Assembly (NCBI GenBank): GCA_963665015.2
Contig: CAXXSY010000003.1
Span: forward strand, 1,240,001-1,304,000
Reading direction: 5' to 3'
DNA length: 64,000 bases
From: G963662655 sp963665015
GTDB taxonomy: Bacteria > Cloacimonadota > Cloacimonadia > Cloacimonadales > JAIOQZ01
Shown: in pieces, positions 26,987 through 37,538 of the stretch
Layout: each line of letters begins with the position of its first letter
Position numbering within the stretch: the first letter of the stretch is position 1
Notes under the pieces: model-generated
What the model saw: only the letters and a program-made list of their open reading frames with translations
The model's database searches: none
What the model was told of the DNA's origin: nothing
Program-made: the position numbers and the translations under genes

Positions 26987-29305
26987 TTATTTTGTCAGGG
27001 ATGCCAGATCGAGTATTGGGCATACCGTTCCGTCACCCAGGATCGTGAATCCGGATATTCCTTCTGTCCGACCGAAGTAATTCGGGATCGCCTTGATTAC
27101 CGCCTGCATCTGTCCGATAATATTATCCACGAACAGGCAGAACGCTTTGCCATGGAAATTGATGACAATCAGAACGCCGTCCTCGATCTTCTCGAATTTC
27201 GACTCGATATGGTACTTCCTGTGAAGACGCGTGATCGGAATCAGCTCGCCGCGAACATTGCAGACCTCCTCGCCGTCGGGCATCATTGTGATGTTGTCCG
27301 CAATCGGCTGGAAGAATTCGCGGATCGACAACAGCGGTATAATGTAGCGCTTCTCGCCGACCAACACCTGCATTCCCTCGATGAGGGCCATCGTAAGCGG
27401 GATGCGGAGCAGGATCGTCGTGCTCTTGCCCGGCACGGATTCGACGTCGATGCGTCCTTTGATCTTCTCGATGTTCTTCTTCACCACGTCCATGCCCACA
27501 CCGCGGCCCGATATCTCGGTGACCTTGTCCGCCGTGGAAAAACCGGGCTGGAAAATCAGCTTGTAAACTTCCTGATCGGACAGCTCCTCGGACAGTTCTT
27601 CCGGGACAAGACCCTTCTCGATCGCCTTGCTTAATATCTTGTCGCGATCCAGTCCCCGACCGTCGTCCTTGACCACAATCCAGACCTCCCCGCTTTCGTG
27701 CCGTGCTTCGAGTCGGATGGTTCCCATCGGGTCTTTTCCGCCCCTGGCGCGGTCTTCCGGTGTCTCGACACCGTGATCGATCGAATTGCGGATAATGTGG
27801 ACCAGCGGGTCTCCGATCAGATCGATGACACCTTTATCGACCTCTGTCTCCTCCCCAACGATCACCAGGCGTATGCGCTTCCCGGCTTTGTGGGAAAGGT
27901 CGTGCACCAGTCGCAGCATCTTCTTGAATGTCCCGGCGATGGGCAGCATGCGGAGCGACAGGGACAGGCTCTGTATCTCGGTGATGATGCGCCGGAGATT
28001 CAATGCCGATTGATCGAAGATGCGCAGGTATTTTTTCTCGAGGTTGTCCAGAATCGGATTCTGCGTTACCATCAGCTCCGCGATGGAAAGTTCCCCGACC
28101 CAATCGACCAGCTTATCGACCTTGTCGATGTCGATTCGTATCGATTGCTGAACGACGGACGCCTTCATCGGATCGACGGGCTTGCGGTTTGCCGACGTTC
28201 GCGATATGTTTTCGATCTCGTTCGCCTTGTTGGGTTTCGGTTTGGGCACGGGTTCCGGTTTCTTCGGCTCTATCTTCTCCGGCTTGGGAGCGGGAGCTTC
28301 TTTCTTCGGTTCGGGTTTTTCTTCGGCTGGCTCCGGTTTTTTCGCCTCCTGCGGCGGTTCTTCGGCAGGGATCGCTTCTTTTTTCATCTTGGGCTGGAGC
28401 GAGCGCTCCGGTACTTCTTCCTGCAACTCGTTGATCGTCTCGTCCAGCAGGAACAGCATACCGTCAAGACCCTGGATATCACCCTCTTCGCCCTGCTGTA
28501 TCCGGACGATCGCGTCCTGGAACACGCTGATAAGCTTCAGGATCATGCGGACGTTGGCGCCGTAGTCTTTCCTGGCTCCGTTGCGCATGAAATCGAGCAC
28601 GGTTTCGGTTCGGTGGCTGAGCCGTTCGAGGTCGTCCATGCCGAAGATACCGCAATTGCCCTTGAATGTGTGGATGCCGCGGAATATTTTCTGGATAACC
28701 TCCTCGTCGTCCGGGTTTTCTTCCAGCAGCATCAGGTTCTGCTCCGCCTCGTCGAGAATCTCGATCGCCTCTTGGATGAACGGCTCGAGAAGCTCGTCCT
28801 TCAGGTCGATCGCGAGCGATCTCTTGCTTGACTCTACAGGCTTGGGGTCATCGTCGTCGTCTTCGGGTACCGGAGACGCTGCCGGAGCTTTGGACTCTGT
28901 CGAGCTGGCCTCGGTGAAAAGCTGGACGAGTTCTTCCGCTTCCGGCTCGAATCCCTTGTCGTGGAACGAGGTCTCGACACCGGCAAGAATCTTGCGCAGC
29001 AGGTCGATAGTCTTGAAGAACAAGGTCGCCTGCTGGGCGTTGAGGTTCATCTTCTCCTTCCTGTAGAGGTCGAGGAGTGTTTCCGCTTCGTGCGTGATTC
29101 CCTGCATGTTGTGGAGGTTGAAGAAGCCGGAGGTACCCTTGATGGTGTGGAAAAGGCGGAAGATGGAGTTCAGAATTTCGCTGTCGAGACGACCGTTCGA
29201 CTGGATCGCCTCTTGCAAGTTTATCAGATATGGCTCGACCTCGTCAAGCATCTCCGTTGCTTCGATGACAAAGGATTGCAGCATCTCTTGGTCTTCATTT
29301 CTCAT
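26987..29305 (-). CDS. cheA: Chemotaxis histidine kinase CheA with two HPt domains
   Basis: A 772-residue kinase, longer than the usual 650. Two HPt domains are present: His53 in FHTIKGTSG and His212 in IHTFKGNCG. A Pro/Lys/Glu-rich linker (about 305-360) takes the place of a recognisable P2 domain. Then come the dimer domain P3 (about 380-450), the ATP domain P4 (HIIRNSIDHG, DDGRG, GRGVGMD) and the CheW-like P5 (from about 640). GGAG lies 6 nt before the ATG. It overlaps by 11 bp the upstream receiver gene. Two phosphorylatable histidines could feed several of the receivers encoded upstream. Confidence 0.95.
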   Translation of the reverse strand: MRNEDQEMLQSFVIEATEMLDEVEPYLINLQEAIQSNGRLDSEILNSIFRLFHTIKGTSGFFNLHNMQGITHEAETLLDLYRKEKMNLNAQQATLFFKTIDLLRKILAGVETSFHDKGFEPEAEELVQLFTEASSTESKAPAASPVPEDDDDDPKPVESSKRSLAIDLKDELLEPFIQEAIEILDEAEQNLMLLEENPDDEEVIQKIFRGIHTFKGNCGIFGMDDLERLSHRTETVLDFMRNGARKDYGANVRMILKLISVFQDAIVRIQQGEEGDIQGLDGMLFLLDETINELQEEVPERSLQPKMKKEAIPAEEPPQEAKKPEPAEEKPEPKKEAPAPKPEKIEPKKPEPVPKPKPNKANEIENISRTSANRKPVDPMKASVVQQSIRIDIDKVDKLVDWVGELSIAELMVTQNPILDNLEKKYLRIFDQSALNLRRIITEIQSLSLSLRMLPIAGTFKKMLRLVHDLSHKAGKRIRLVIVGEETEVDKGVIDLIGDPLVHIIRNSIDHGVETPEDRARGGKDPMGTIRLEARHESGEVWIVVKDDGRGLDRDKILSKAIEKGLVPEELSEELSDQEVYKLIFQPGFSTADKVTEISGRGVGMDVVKKNIEKIKGRIDVESVPGKSTTILLRIPLTMALIEGMQVLVGEKRYIIPLLSIREFFQPIADNITMMPDGEEVCNVRGELIPITRLHRKYHIESKFEKIEDGVLIVINFHGKAFCLFVDNIIGQMQAVIKAIPNYFGRTEGISGFTILGDGTVCPILDLASLTK

Positions 29306-29792
29306 GCGTTTCTCCGTGCAGGGACGAAATGTCTTTCTTTAAATTATCGAAAGATTTTAGCAGCCCCTTTAGTTTTTTATATTCTTGGGCGAATGCGATC
29401 ATGTCGAGCTCCTCACGACGCTTGTGTAGTTCCCCGGCAATTTGCTCGATGGTTTCGAAGACCTTCTGTAGGTCGAGCGGTTTGCGGAAGAAGAAGTATG
29501 CGCCGTTGTTGACCGCCTCAATCGCATTGTCTTTATTCGCGTATCCCGTCATGATCAGGACATAGGCCTCGGGATTGATTTGCCGGATTGCCCTGAGTAC
29601 GTCGATGCCACTCATCTCGGGCATCTTGTAGTCGGTAATCACGACATCGTAGGTTTCCCTTCGGTATTCCTCGATCGCCTCGACGGGGTTGAGGAAATCC
29701 GTAACCTGGAGATCGTTTAGTGTGAGAGCTTCCTTCAGGCTTTCGAGGTGTCCCTGATCGTCGTCAATAATCATGATTCGTAAATTGTTCAT
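29295..29792 (-). CDS. Single-domain response regulator with C-terminal helical tail
   Basis: A 165-residue receiver. The frame is open further upstream, but GGAG lies 6 nt before the ATG at 29792 and the REC domain starts there (MNNLRIMIIDDDQGHLES). Phospho-Asp is in VVITDYKMP, the conserved Thr in LIMTGYA and Lys in FFRKPL. After the domain comes a helical tail of about 45 residues (AQEYKKLKGLLKSFDNLKKD). It lies between a kinase gene (20 nt upstream) and cheA (overlap 11 bp). It is the closest thing to a CheY in this cluster, but the tail suggests oligomerisation or an adaptor role. Confidence 0.88.
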   Translation of the reverse strand: MNNLRIMIIDDDQGHLESLKEALTLNDLQVTDFLNPVEAIEEYRRETYDVVITDYKMPEMSGIDVLRAIRQINPEAYVLIMTGYANKDNAIEAVNNGAYFFFRKPLDLQKVFETIEQIAGELHKRREELDMIAFAQEYKKLKGLLKSFDNLKKDISSLHGETHEK

Positions 29793-29811
29793 AGGGTCTC
29801 CGCTTTGCCGA

Positions 29812-31500
29812 TCATTGCTTGCATGGCAGCTCGATGGTGAATTTCGCTCCGCCGTTGGGAACATTCCCGGCGTGGATTCTGCCGTTGAATTTGGCGACGA
29901 AATTCTTAACGATCGCCAGTCCCAAGCCGCTGCCTTTGCCGGCTTTCTTTGTTGTGAAAAAGGCTTCGAACATATGTTCCAGTACATCCGATGAAAAACC
30001 GGTACCATTATCTTCGACAGTGATGATAACTATAAATCCATCTTTCCGTGTTGATATTGTCAATATCTTCTTTTCGCGATCCACGTCGTCGAGTGCGTGA
30101 ATCGCGTTAACGATAAGATTCACAATGATCTGCTCGAACTGAATTTTAACACCCTCGATCTGCATTTCCTCTTGCGAGAACTGAAGATACAGATCGATAC
30201 CGTGGGACTTCATCTGTCTTTCGAGCAGGGTCAAGCCCTCGCGGATTGCCTGGTTCACGTTGATCTTGACCGTTGCCGTCGGCGTGGCGGATATCCAGTT
30301 CATGCGCATGTGCCGGATGATGTCGTCGATCCGGTTGGCGTTCTGGTGGATGATCTTGATTCTCTTGATGAATTTCTCCGGCAACTCGTCCGGGTGGTTG
30401 TTCGCCCACAGTTCGACGCTCTCCGCGGTCACTTTGATCGCGCTGAGTGGTTGATTGATTTCATGCGTGATGCCGGCGGACATGATGCCGAGAGACGCCA
30501 TCTTCGATGCCTGTTCCACCATGCGAACGGACTCGGTCAGCTTGCCCTGCGCCTCGATCTTCTGGGACATGCTCATGTCCTTTTCCCAGGCGTTGGCGAT
30601 CAGGCTCGATATCGTGAGCAGCAGGTCGTTCATCTCGATGTCGCGGTCCCGTTCGTTCTTTGTGGCGAAGAGGATGGAACCGATGAGGCATTTCCTGGTT
30701 TGCAGCGGACAGATGTTGACGAGGCTGATGTCCAGAGAATCCATTGCACGAGCCATTTCCTCCGATTCGGTCGCGTCGCGCTGGATTACGATCTGGTTGT
30801 CCGGTTCGATGGACTCCAGCATTCGCCGGATGCTGGTCAGATCAACATTCTTGAAGGATGCGACTTCCGGATTCCGGGTGCGGAGGATGAAATCCGAGTC
30901 GTTGAATACAGTCTTGTCTTCGCGGATACGATAGATGAGTACTGTGTCCAGATCGAGGGAAAAGAGCAGGACGTCCATCAGGTTTTCGATCTCACGCATG
31001 AAACTCTCGATGCCGTTCAGGGCGATGGCGATGTGTGATATGGTATGCTGGTGGTAGTGCGAGCGTTCGAGCAACTGGTTCAGCTTCTGATTGTGATGTT
31101 CGAGCTGAATCTGTGTAATGCAGCAGTGAAGCATTTGCCTCAGCCGTATCTTGCTGGTGTCGGTTGCGACGGTCTCGATTGCGCCTTTCCGGTGCATCTC
31201 TTCCCATACCTCATCGTCGATCCGATCGGCAAGGACGAAGATGCCGGGCTTCGTGTCGTGATCGATCCCTGAAATTTCGGAAAGGACATTGTTTACCCCG
31301 TCGATATCGTCCCGATGGGTGATGATCAATTGCGGAAGTGTATCTGTCCAGGCTTCCAGCGACTGCTCGGGGCTCTCTACTCGATGAATCTGCCCCGTCG
31401 GGATTGAAAGAAGCGAATCCCACTCGAAGTCGAACTTTCCGGCTGAATCGTACAAAGACACTATGAACGTTGAAGACAGGTTGCGTGCTTTCCTTTTCAT
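29812..31500 (-). CDS. Soluble sensor histidine kinase with degenerate receiver and GAF-like region
   Basis: A 562-residue cytoplasmic kinase. The first 130 residues resemble a receiver fold without a clear acidic pocket. Residues about 165-320 look like a GAF domain (LDTVLIYRIREDKTVFND). The H box lies near 344 (SAGITHEINQPLSAI), followed by N box NLIVNAIHAL, DNGTGFS and GSGLGLAIVKNFV. HEINQPL is the type seen in HisKA kinases that pair with NtrC- or CheY-like receivers. It lies 20 nt before the stand-alone receiver gene and is probably its cognate kinase. Confidence 0.85.
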   Translation of the reverse strand: MKRKARNLSSTFIVSLYDSAGKFDFEWDSLLSIPTGQIHRVESPEQSLEAWTDTLPQLIITHRDDIDGVNNVLSEISGIDHDTKPGIFVLADRIDDEVWEEMHRKGAIETVATDTSKIRLRQMLHCCITQIQLEHHNQKLNQLLERSHYHQHTISHIAIALNGIESFMREIENLMDVLLFSLDLDTVLIYRIREDKTVFNDSDFILRTRNPEVASFKNVDLTSIRRMLESIEPDNQIVIQRDATESEEMARAMDSLDISLVNICPLQTRKCLIGSILFATKNERDRDIEMNDLLLTISSLIANAWEKDMSMSQKIEAQGKLTESVRMVEQASKMASLGIMSAGITHEINQPLSAIKVTAESVELWANNHPDELPEKFIKRIKIIHQNANRIDDIIRHMRMNWISATPTATVKINVNQAIREGLTLLERQMKSHGIDLYLQFSQEEMQIEGVKIQFEQIIVNLIVNAIHALDDVDREKKILTISTRKDGFIVIITVEDNGTGFSSDVLEHMFEAFFTTKKAGKGSGLGLAIVKNFVAKFNGRIHAGNVPNGGAKFTIELPCKQ

Positions 31501-31583
31501 ATCTTTCCACCAAATACATGATAACCCGTTTCACGCATTTGTAAACTAAAAGGGTTCCGGAAACAGGAATTTCAGAATCGCAG

Positions 31584-34500
31584 TCAGTTTTCTTGACGCA
31601 TCGAATTGCGATTCAGGCATTTCTCGATTGTTTTGATCAAGTCGCTCATGATCACGGGCTTGAACATAAGTTCTTTTATGCCAGCGTATTTTATGTCGTC
31701 AGGCGTGAGCTTCTCCGTGTAGCCGGTACACATGATAATCGGTAATTTCGGCTGGACTTGAAGGGTTCGCTTTGCCAGCTCGATTCCAGTCATTTTAGGC
31801 ATGGTCAGGTCGGTTATGACAAGGTCGAATCGATCAGGCTCCTTCTGAATCCACTCGAGCGCTTCGATACTCGATGAGGTCGATTCGACTTGATAGCCTT
31901 TCTTGCGCAGGTGTTTCTCGTGCAGCTTGACGATTGCTATCTCGTCATCGACGAAGAGGATTTTCGCGGGGGTAGTCTCAATATCATTCTGGACGATCTG
32001 GCCGCTATCGATTTCTGCTTCACCCTCGTAGGCGGGGAAGTAGATATCGAAGATGGTTCCTTCGCCCTTTTTACTCTCGAGATGGATACCGCCGCCGTGG
32101 TTTTTCACGATTCCCGCGACGATCGCGAGTCCCAGTCCGGTGCCTTTGCCCTTCTTCTTGGTCGTGAAATAGGGCTCGAAGATTCGTTCCCTGAGGTCTT
32201 CCGGAATCCCCGGTCCCGTGTCGGAGATGGTCAGTTTCACGTAGCATCCGGGCTTGAGCTTGGGTTTGAGCGTGTCCTGCATGAACTCGTAAGGCACATC
32301 GGAGAGCTGGATATTGATGTTTCCGCCGGTGTCTTCCATGGCGTGGAAGGCGTTTGTACAGAGGTTCATGATGATCTGGTGCATCTGGGTCGGATCGGCG
32401 AGGACGATCTGCTTGCTGTTCAGGCTGCTATGGATTGCGATGGTTGACGGGATGGATGCCCGGAGCATTTTCATCGCTTCTTTTATGATTGTGCTGGGTT
32501 TCAGCGGAGCTTTTTTCTGCTCGGTTTCCCGGCTGAAGGTGAGTATCTGCTGCACCAGTTCTTTCGCTCTCGCGCTGCCGCTGATCACCTCTTTCATGTC
32601 GCGGAGTGCACGGCTGTTCTCGGGTATCGACGACATGGCGAGCTCCGCGTAGCCCATGATGACGGAGAGGATGTTGTTGAAATCGTGCGCGATGCCACCC
32701 GCGAGGGTACCGATGGCCTCCATTTTCTGCGCCTGCCTGAGGTGATCTTCAAGATTCCGTCGCTCGGTGATATCGCGGAATATACAGAGTATATGCTGCT
32801 CTCCTTCCAACTGGATAATCTGGAACGAGCTGAGCGATATGAGTTCTCTTCCCGCCTTGTTGCGGAAGCGAATTTCCTGGGCTGAGGCTTGTCCCTCCTT
32901 CAGCACGAGTGCAAGAACGGCATCCCGGTCTTTGCGATTGATCCATAACTGGCTGGAATCGAACGAGGGATCGAAAAGCTCTTCACGTGAATAGCCAAAC
33001 ATATCCAGCAGGGCTTCGTTCGCGTCTTTGAGCGAGGAATCGGCAAGATTCACGATACCGATCGCATCAGGATTGTACCGGAAGATTTTAAAGAACTTGT
33101 CCTCGCTCTGCTTCCGGGCTTCTTCGGCTTCGAGCTTCTCCGTAAGGTCTTCTGCCGAACTCAGGGTACCGGTCACATTGCCTTTCTGATCGAGCAGAAG
33201 CGTGTTGTGCCATGAGAGTGTCCGCTTTTTTCCGTTCATGGTCAACAGCTCGTGGTTGTAACCCTCTGGAAAAAAATCCATGATATTTGTGAAATTGTCG
33301 GCGGAGTCCACTAAATCAATGTATTGGGTTCGCAAATCTTCCCGGATATCTCCCGGAATGAAATGGTCGAACCAGTTCTTGCCAACGATATCCTTCTCGT
33401 TGCCCTCCAGGATGATACACCCCATTCGATTGATCTGCTTGACGCACTGGTCACGCCCCAGAACCAGCATGAGAACAGGAGCAAGGTTGAAATAATCGGT
33501 GGCGCGGTTCCGCTCGATAACCAGATCCTGTTCCGCCTGCATACGCTTGAACGCGATACTGACCGTCGAGGCTATCTCCTCGAAGAATCGTAGCCGCTCT
33601 CTGTTCAGACCGTTGACCTTGCGGTCGCTGAGGTGCAGCAAGCCGATGACATCGCCCTCGACGATCACCGGTATCAATGCCATGGTCTGATCCAGGATTA
33701 ATGTGTCCTTGAGCATATGGTATCTATCTTGGTGGTCTTTATCTGTTTTCTGCATGAACTTGTCGAGATTGTTGGTCCAGAAGCTGCCGAACGATGTCGC
33801 GTTGTCCGGGTACAGGTTCGTTCTCTGGTTCAAGACCAGATCGTAGAGAAATACAGGGGAATGTTTCTGCAATTCCTGGCTGATGATATCAATATATTCC
33901 GAAGAGTGGTCGTACGCGGGATCATCCTTCCAGGAAACCTCGGTATAGGGATTGTCCGCCTTGTTTTCCAGCCTGATACCGACGGTGCTGAATCCCGTTT
34001 CCCGAAGTATTTCTTTCAGGATGTCGCGGATCAGGTATTTCCACTCGTTGTGGCGATTCAGGATGGAAAGGATATTCAATATCAAGCGCTGGTGGTTGTA
34101 AAATTCTTTCTCGCGGGTGATATCCTGAACCGCTGCCAGCGCGCCTTTGCTCATGCCTTTTTCGTCCAGGACGGGTGATGTGGTGATCATCGTGCATATT
34201 TCCGTGCCGTCCGCTTTTCGGAAAGTCATTTCCCGTTTGTCCTGCTTGCCGCTCTGGATATTCGCGCGAAGCCCGTTGCTCGCCTGTTTCGCGGATTCCG
34301 TGACGAGAGATTCCAAGGTCTTGCCGGCCAATTCGTTGATGGTCCTGCCGAACATCCTGCACAGGCTGGGATTGGCAAACACGGTCTCGAATTTGTCGTT
34401 CAGCAGCCAGATTCCCTCCTGGAGTTGCTCGACGAGTTCCTGGTACCGTTTCTGGCTTTCTGCCAGTTTCCGCGCGGATTCCTTGCTCTCGGTGATGTCG

Positions 34501-35189
34501 TGGATCGCCACGATCGTAACCGGGCGATTGTTCCACTCGACCTTGAAATGAGAAATGTTGCCCTGATGAATCCTGCTGTTGGGATGCTCGATGTTGATGT
34601 GGTTGGCTTCGGGTGGCGTGAATTTCTGTCCGATCAGCTCTGCTTCCGTTTGTCCGAAGAACGCGACGGCAGCCGGATTCGTGAACTGGATTCGCCCCTC
34701 TTCGTTCAGGATCAGGAACGCGTCCTTGTTTTTCTCCACGATCATGCGGAAGCGCTCTTCACTCTTCTGGAGCGCGATGGTTTTCATCTCCAGCTCGATG
34801 CGTAGCGCGTTACGCTCGATTGCGTAGATGATCGATTTGACGATATCCGCGCCATCGATTTCGCTCTTGACATGGTAGTTCTGCGCGCCGTACCGCAGGG
34901 CTTCGATGGCGGTTGACTCCTCCAGTTCCTGCGCGAGAACGATGATCGGAATCCTGGAACATTGCGACGATATGGCCCGGAAGGTCTCGATCCCCCTGCA
35001 GTCAGGGAGGTCGAGATCAAGCAGGATTACGTCGAATTCCTTAGTGGAAAGCTCGTGCAAGGCTTCAGCCAGCGTTCCCGCGGTTGTGAGATTGTAGGCG
35101 AAGTCCTCGATCTGCTGGAGCATCTCCTTTGCCATGGGAACATCAAGCGTACGATCTTCGACGATAAGAATTCGAATATCTTTTCTCAT
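31584..35189 (-). CDS. Multi-PAS hybrid histidine kinase with receivers at both ends
   Basis: A 1201-residue soluble protein: N-terminal REC (VEDRTLDVP acidic pocket, Asp58 in ILLDLDLPD), a PAS pair (about 150-350), a GAF domain (about 385-560), two more PAS domains (about 570-815), the H box near 833 (GGIAHDFNNIL), an ATP domain (TGPGIPEDL, GTGLGLAIVAGIV) and a C-terminal REC (LVITDLTMPKMTG). There is no membrane segment. The HDFNNIL box marks the hybrid-kinase class. Phosphate may enter at the first receiver, with the PAS and GAF domains adding cytosolic cues. It starts 15 nt after the upstream kinase stop. Confidence 0.9.
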   Translation of the reverse strand: MRKDIRILIVEDRTLDVPMAKEMLQQIEDFAYNLTTAGTLAEALHELSTKEFDVILLDLDLPDCRGIETFRAISSQCSRIPIIVLAQELEESTAIEALRYGAQNYHVKSEIDGADIVKSIIYAIERNALRIELEMKTIALQKSEERFRMIVEKNKDAFLILNEEGRIQFTNPAAVAFFGQTEAELIGQKFTPPEANHINIEHPNSRIHQGNISHFKVEWNNRPVTIVAIHDITESKESARKLAESQKRYQELVEQLQEGIWLLNDKFETVFANPSLCRMFGRTINELAGKTLESLVTESAKQASNGLRANIQSGKQDKREMTFRKADGTEICTMITTSPVLDEKGMSKGALAAVQDITREKEFYNHQRLILNILSILNRHNEWKYLIRDILKEILRETGFSTVGIRLENKADNPYTEVSWKDDPAYDHSSEYIDIISQELQKHSPVFLYDLVLNQRTNLYPDNATSFGSFWTNNLDKFMQKTDKDHQDRYHMLKDTLILDQTMALIPVIVEGDVIGLLHLSDRKVNGLNRERLRFFEEIASTVSIAFKRMQAEQDLVIERNRATDYFNLAPVLMLVLGRDQCVKQINRMGCIILEGNEKDIVGKNWFDHFIPGDIREDLRTQYIDLVDSADNFTNIMDFFPEGYNHELLTMNGKKRTLSWHNTLLLDQKGNVTGTLSSAEDLTEKLEAEEARKQSEDKFFKIFRYNPDAIGIVNLADSSLKDANEALLDMFGYSREELFDPSFDSSQLWINRKDRDAVLALVLKEGQASAQEIRFRNKAGRELISLSSFQIIQLEGEQHILCIFRDITERRNLEDHLRQAQKMEAIGTLAGGIAHDFNNILSVIMGYAELAMSSIPENSRALRDMKEVISGSARAKELVQQILTFSRETEQKKAPLKPSTIIKEAMKMLRASIPSTIAIHSSLNSKQIVLADPTQMHQIIMNLCTNAFHAMEDTGGNINIQLSDVPYEFMQDTLKPKLKPGCYVKLTISDTGPGIPEDLRERIFEPYFTTKKKGKGTGLGLAIVAGIVKNHGGGIHLESKKGEGTIFDIYFPAYEGEAEIDSGQIVQNDIETTPAKILFVDDEIAIVKLHEKHLRKKGYQVESTSSSIEALEWIQKEPDRFDLVITDLTMPKMTGIELAKRTLQVQPKLPIIMCTGYTEKLTPDDIKYAGIKELMFKPVIMSDLIKTIEKCLNRNSMRQEN

Positions 35190-35203
35190 GGATTCACCCG
35201 GTC

Positions 35204-37528
35204 TTATTCTGATACAGAGATTGGTATCTCGATATGGAATCGGGTACCCTCTCCTTCAGCCGTATCAAACTCAATTCTTCCATTATGTTTCTTTACTACG
35301 ATATTATAAACAATTGCAAGCCCTTGTCCAGTACCAATTCCGACAGGCTTGGTCGTAAAGAATGGTTCGAATACATTATGTTTCACGTTCTCGGGTATTC
35401 CGGTGCCGCTATCGGTGACCTCTATGATCGCGCACTGATCATTGAAATCGGTTTTAATATTGATCCGTCCTTTTTTATCTCTGGATTTCTCTTTCCTCTG
35501 TTTTTCGTCAATCGCGTGAGCGGCGTTAACGATCAGGTTCAGGATGATCTGCTTGAAATCACCGGCGTAGCAGTGAACGAAGGGGAGATCCTCGTTGTAG
35601 TCTGTTGTTATGTCCGCGACATACTTCCATTCGTTTTTCGCTACGGTAATCGTCGATTCGATCGCTTCGTTCAGGTTCAGCGGAGCCTTCTCCTCGATAC
35701 CGGGATGGGCGAAGCTCTTCATCGCCTTGACAATCTTGGTGACCCGTTCGATTCCCTCGATTGACTGTGAGATCGATGAGGGTATCTCTTCGATAAGGAA
35801 TTCGAAGTCTTTCTCCTGCTCCAGATTGTATAATTTTATCATCACTTCCGAGCGTTTGTCGGTGGGTGTGCCTTCGATGCATTCATTCAGGAGGTTGACC
35901 AGTTCGATGAAGTCCCGAAACGAGTCGTTCAGGAAATCCACGTTGTCGTGCACGTATTGAATCGGTGTATTGATTTCGTGCGCGATACCCGCTGCGAGGC
36001 GTCCGATCGATTCCATCTTCTGTGCGTGGTAGAGCTGGTCTTCGAGCTTTTTCTGTTCGGTGATATCCTTGCAGATAACCATGAAGAGTTTCTCGGATTC
36101 GATCGTCAGGGTATCGAACGAACACAGGACATGCAGGATTTTCTTGCTCTTGTTCTGGATATGAAGCAGCCGGGCGCGTATCTTCTCCGTCTTCTCGAGG
36201 TCTGCAAAAATCTGGTTCTTCTCCTCGCAGTCCATCCAGAATCCGGTCTTATCCAGACCGTTTCCGAGCAGCTCGTCTCTCGAGTAGCCAGACATATCTT
36301 CGAATGCCTCGTTCACCTCGATGATCTCGCCGCAGGCGTAACGGCAGATCGCGATCGGGTCGGGATTGCTGTGGAAGATCGAGCTGAACTTCTTTTCGCT
36401 CTGCTTCAGCTTGAGTTCGACTGCTTTGCTTTCGGAAATGTCAATGATCAGTCCGATGATGCCGCGTGTGGTTTCATTCTTGTGGCTGAAAGTCGCTTTG
36501 GTGATCAACGTGTGTGTCTCTTTCCCTGTTGGATCGATGTGCGTCATTTCGTAAATTTGTGTTCCGGGATTATGGAGTAGTTCGATATCTTTGTGTTCGA
36601 AGTGGGCGCGTTTTCCAGGCGGCATGAAATCCGCAAGAGTCTTTCCGATAATATCCTCGCGTTTCAACCCCATAAACTTCAGGTATTGGCTGTTGCATCC
36701 GAGGAAAACACCGCTTACATCCTTGAAGAACACGGGATTCGGTATGCTCTCCATCAACACGTTCATGAAATCGAGGCTTTCCTCGAGCGCTAACTCGGCC
36801 TTTTTTCTCGACGTGATATCGCGGATCGAGAGTAAATAATCGTCTGAGGAGTTCCAGAATGTCCGTACCGTCTTGATCTCCGCGATGGTGGATTCGAGCT
36901 CATTACGCTGAATATCGCTCTCATAATGCTCGTTATCGCCAAACGGGAATTCGATCGGATGCCCGATCAACTCGGACTGCTTTTTCGAAAGGAGTTTTGT
37001 CGCGGAGGAGTTCACGAACAGCACGATACCGTTTCGGTCCATCACGACGATGCCGTCGCTACTGGACTCTGCCAGGGTACGGAATTTCTTCTCTCGGTCT
37101 TCGAGCTGATCGTGCCGGAACTCGATCTCCTTTTGAAGCTTGTATTTCTCGATTGCATAGAGGATCGACTTGATCAGCAGCGTCTTGTTGAACTGACCCT
37201 TGGGCAGGAAATCCTGTGCACCGATCTTGATTGTCTGCAACAACACATTTTCTTCATAGGAACCGCTGATGACGATGATCGGTAGCTCGAAGTTTTTCTC
37301 GACCATGGTTTTAAGCGTATTGATTCCCCGGCTGTCGGGGAGGTCCAGGTCCAGCAGGATCACATCGTATTGTGAAGCGCTCTGTTTCAGCTTCTCGATA
37401 CCGGAGGTGAGGTTCTCGAACCAGTCCACCTTAAAGGAAAGACCAACATGTTGTTCCAGCATTCTACTGATCAGGCTATGAAATTCCTCCAGGTCTTCGA
37501 TCATGAGAATTCTATACGTGTTGTTCAT
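35204..37528 (-). CDS. Soluble REC-PAS-PAS-PAS histidine kinase
   Basis: A 774-residue cytoplasmic kinase. The N-terminal REC (about 4-125) has IED and phospho-Asp in ILLDLDLPDSRGI, closely matching the same segment of the next kinase downstream. Three PAS domains follow (about 150-500), including VFFKDVSGVFLGCN. The H box lies near 516 (AAGIAHEINTPIQYV), then N box NLIVNAAHAI, DSGTGIP and GTGQGLAIVYNIV. GGGAG lies before the ATG. The HEINTPxQ box and the ending are shared with the kinase at 38760-40361, indicating duplication within the cluster. Confidence 0.9.
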   Translation of the reverse strand: MNNTYRILMIEDLEEFHSLISRMLEQHVGLSFKVDWFENLTSGIEKLKQSASQYDVILLDLDLPDSRGINTLKTMVEKNFELPIIVISGSYEENVLLQTIKIGAQDFLPKGQFNKTLLIKSILYAIEKYKLQKEIEFRHDQLEDREKKFRTLAESSSDGIVVMDRNGIVLFVNSSATKLLSKKQSELIGHPIEFPFGDNEHYESDIQRNELESTIAEIKTVRTFWNSSDDYLLSIRDITSRKKAELALEESLDFMNVLMESIPNPVFFKDVSGVFLGCNSQYLKFMGLKREDIIGKTLADFMPPGKRAHFEHKDIELLHNPGTQIYEMTHIDPTGKETHTLITKATFSHKNETTRGIIGLIIDISESKAVELKLKQSEKKFSSIFHSNPDPIAICRYACGEIIEVNEAFEDMSGYSRDELLGNGLDKTGFWMDCEEKNQIFADLEKTEKIRARLLHIQNKSKKILHVLCSFDTLTIESEKLFMVICKDITEQKKLEDQLYHAQKMESIGRLAAGIAHEINTPIQYVHDNVDFLNDSFRDFIELVNLLNECIEGTPTDKRSEVMIKLYNLEQEKDFEFLIEEIPSSISQSIEGIERVTKIVKAMKSFAHPGIEEKAPLNLNEAIESTITVAKNEWKYVADITTDYNEDLPFVHCYAGDFKQIILNLIVNAAHAIDEKQRKEKSRDKKGRINIKTDFNDQCAIIEVTDSGTGIPENVKHNVFEPFFTTKPVGIGTGQGLAIVYNIVVKKHNGRIEFDTAEGEGTRFHIEIPISVSE

Positions 37529-37538
37529 CGTTTTCTCC

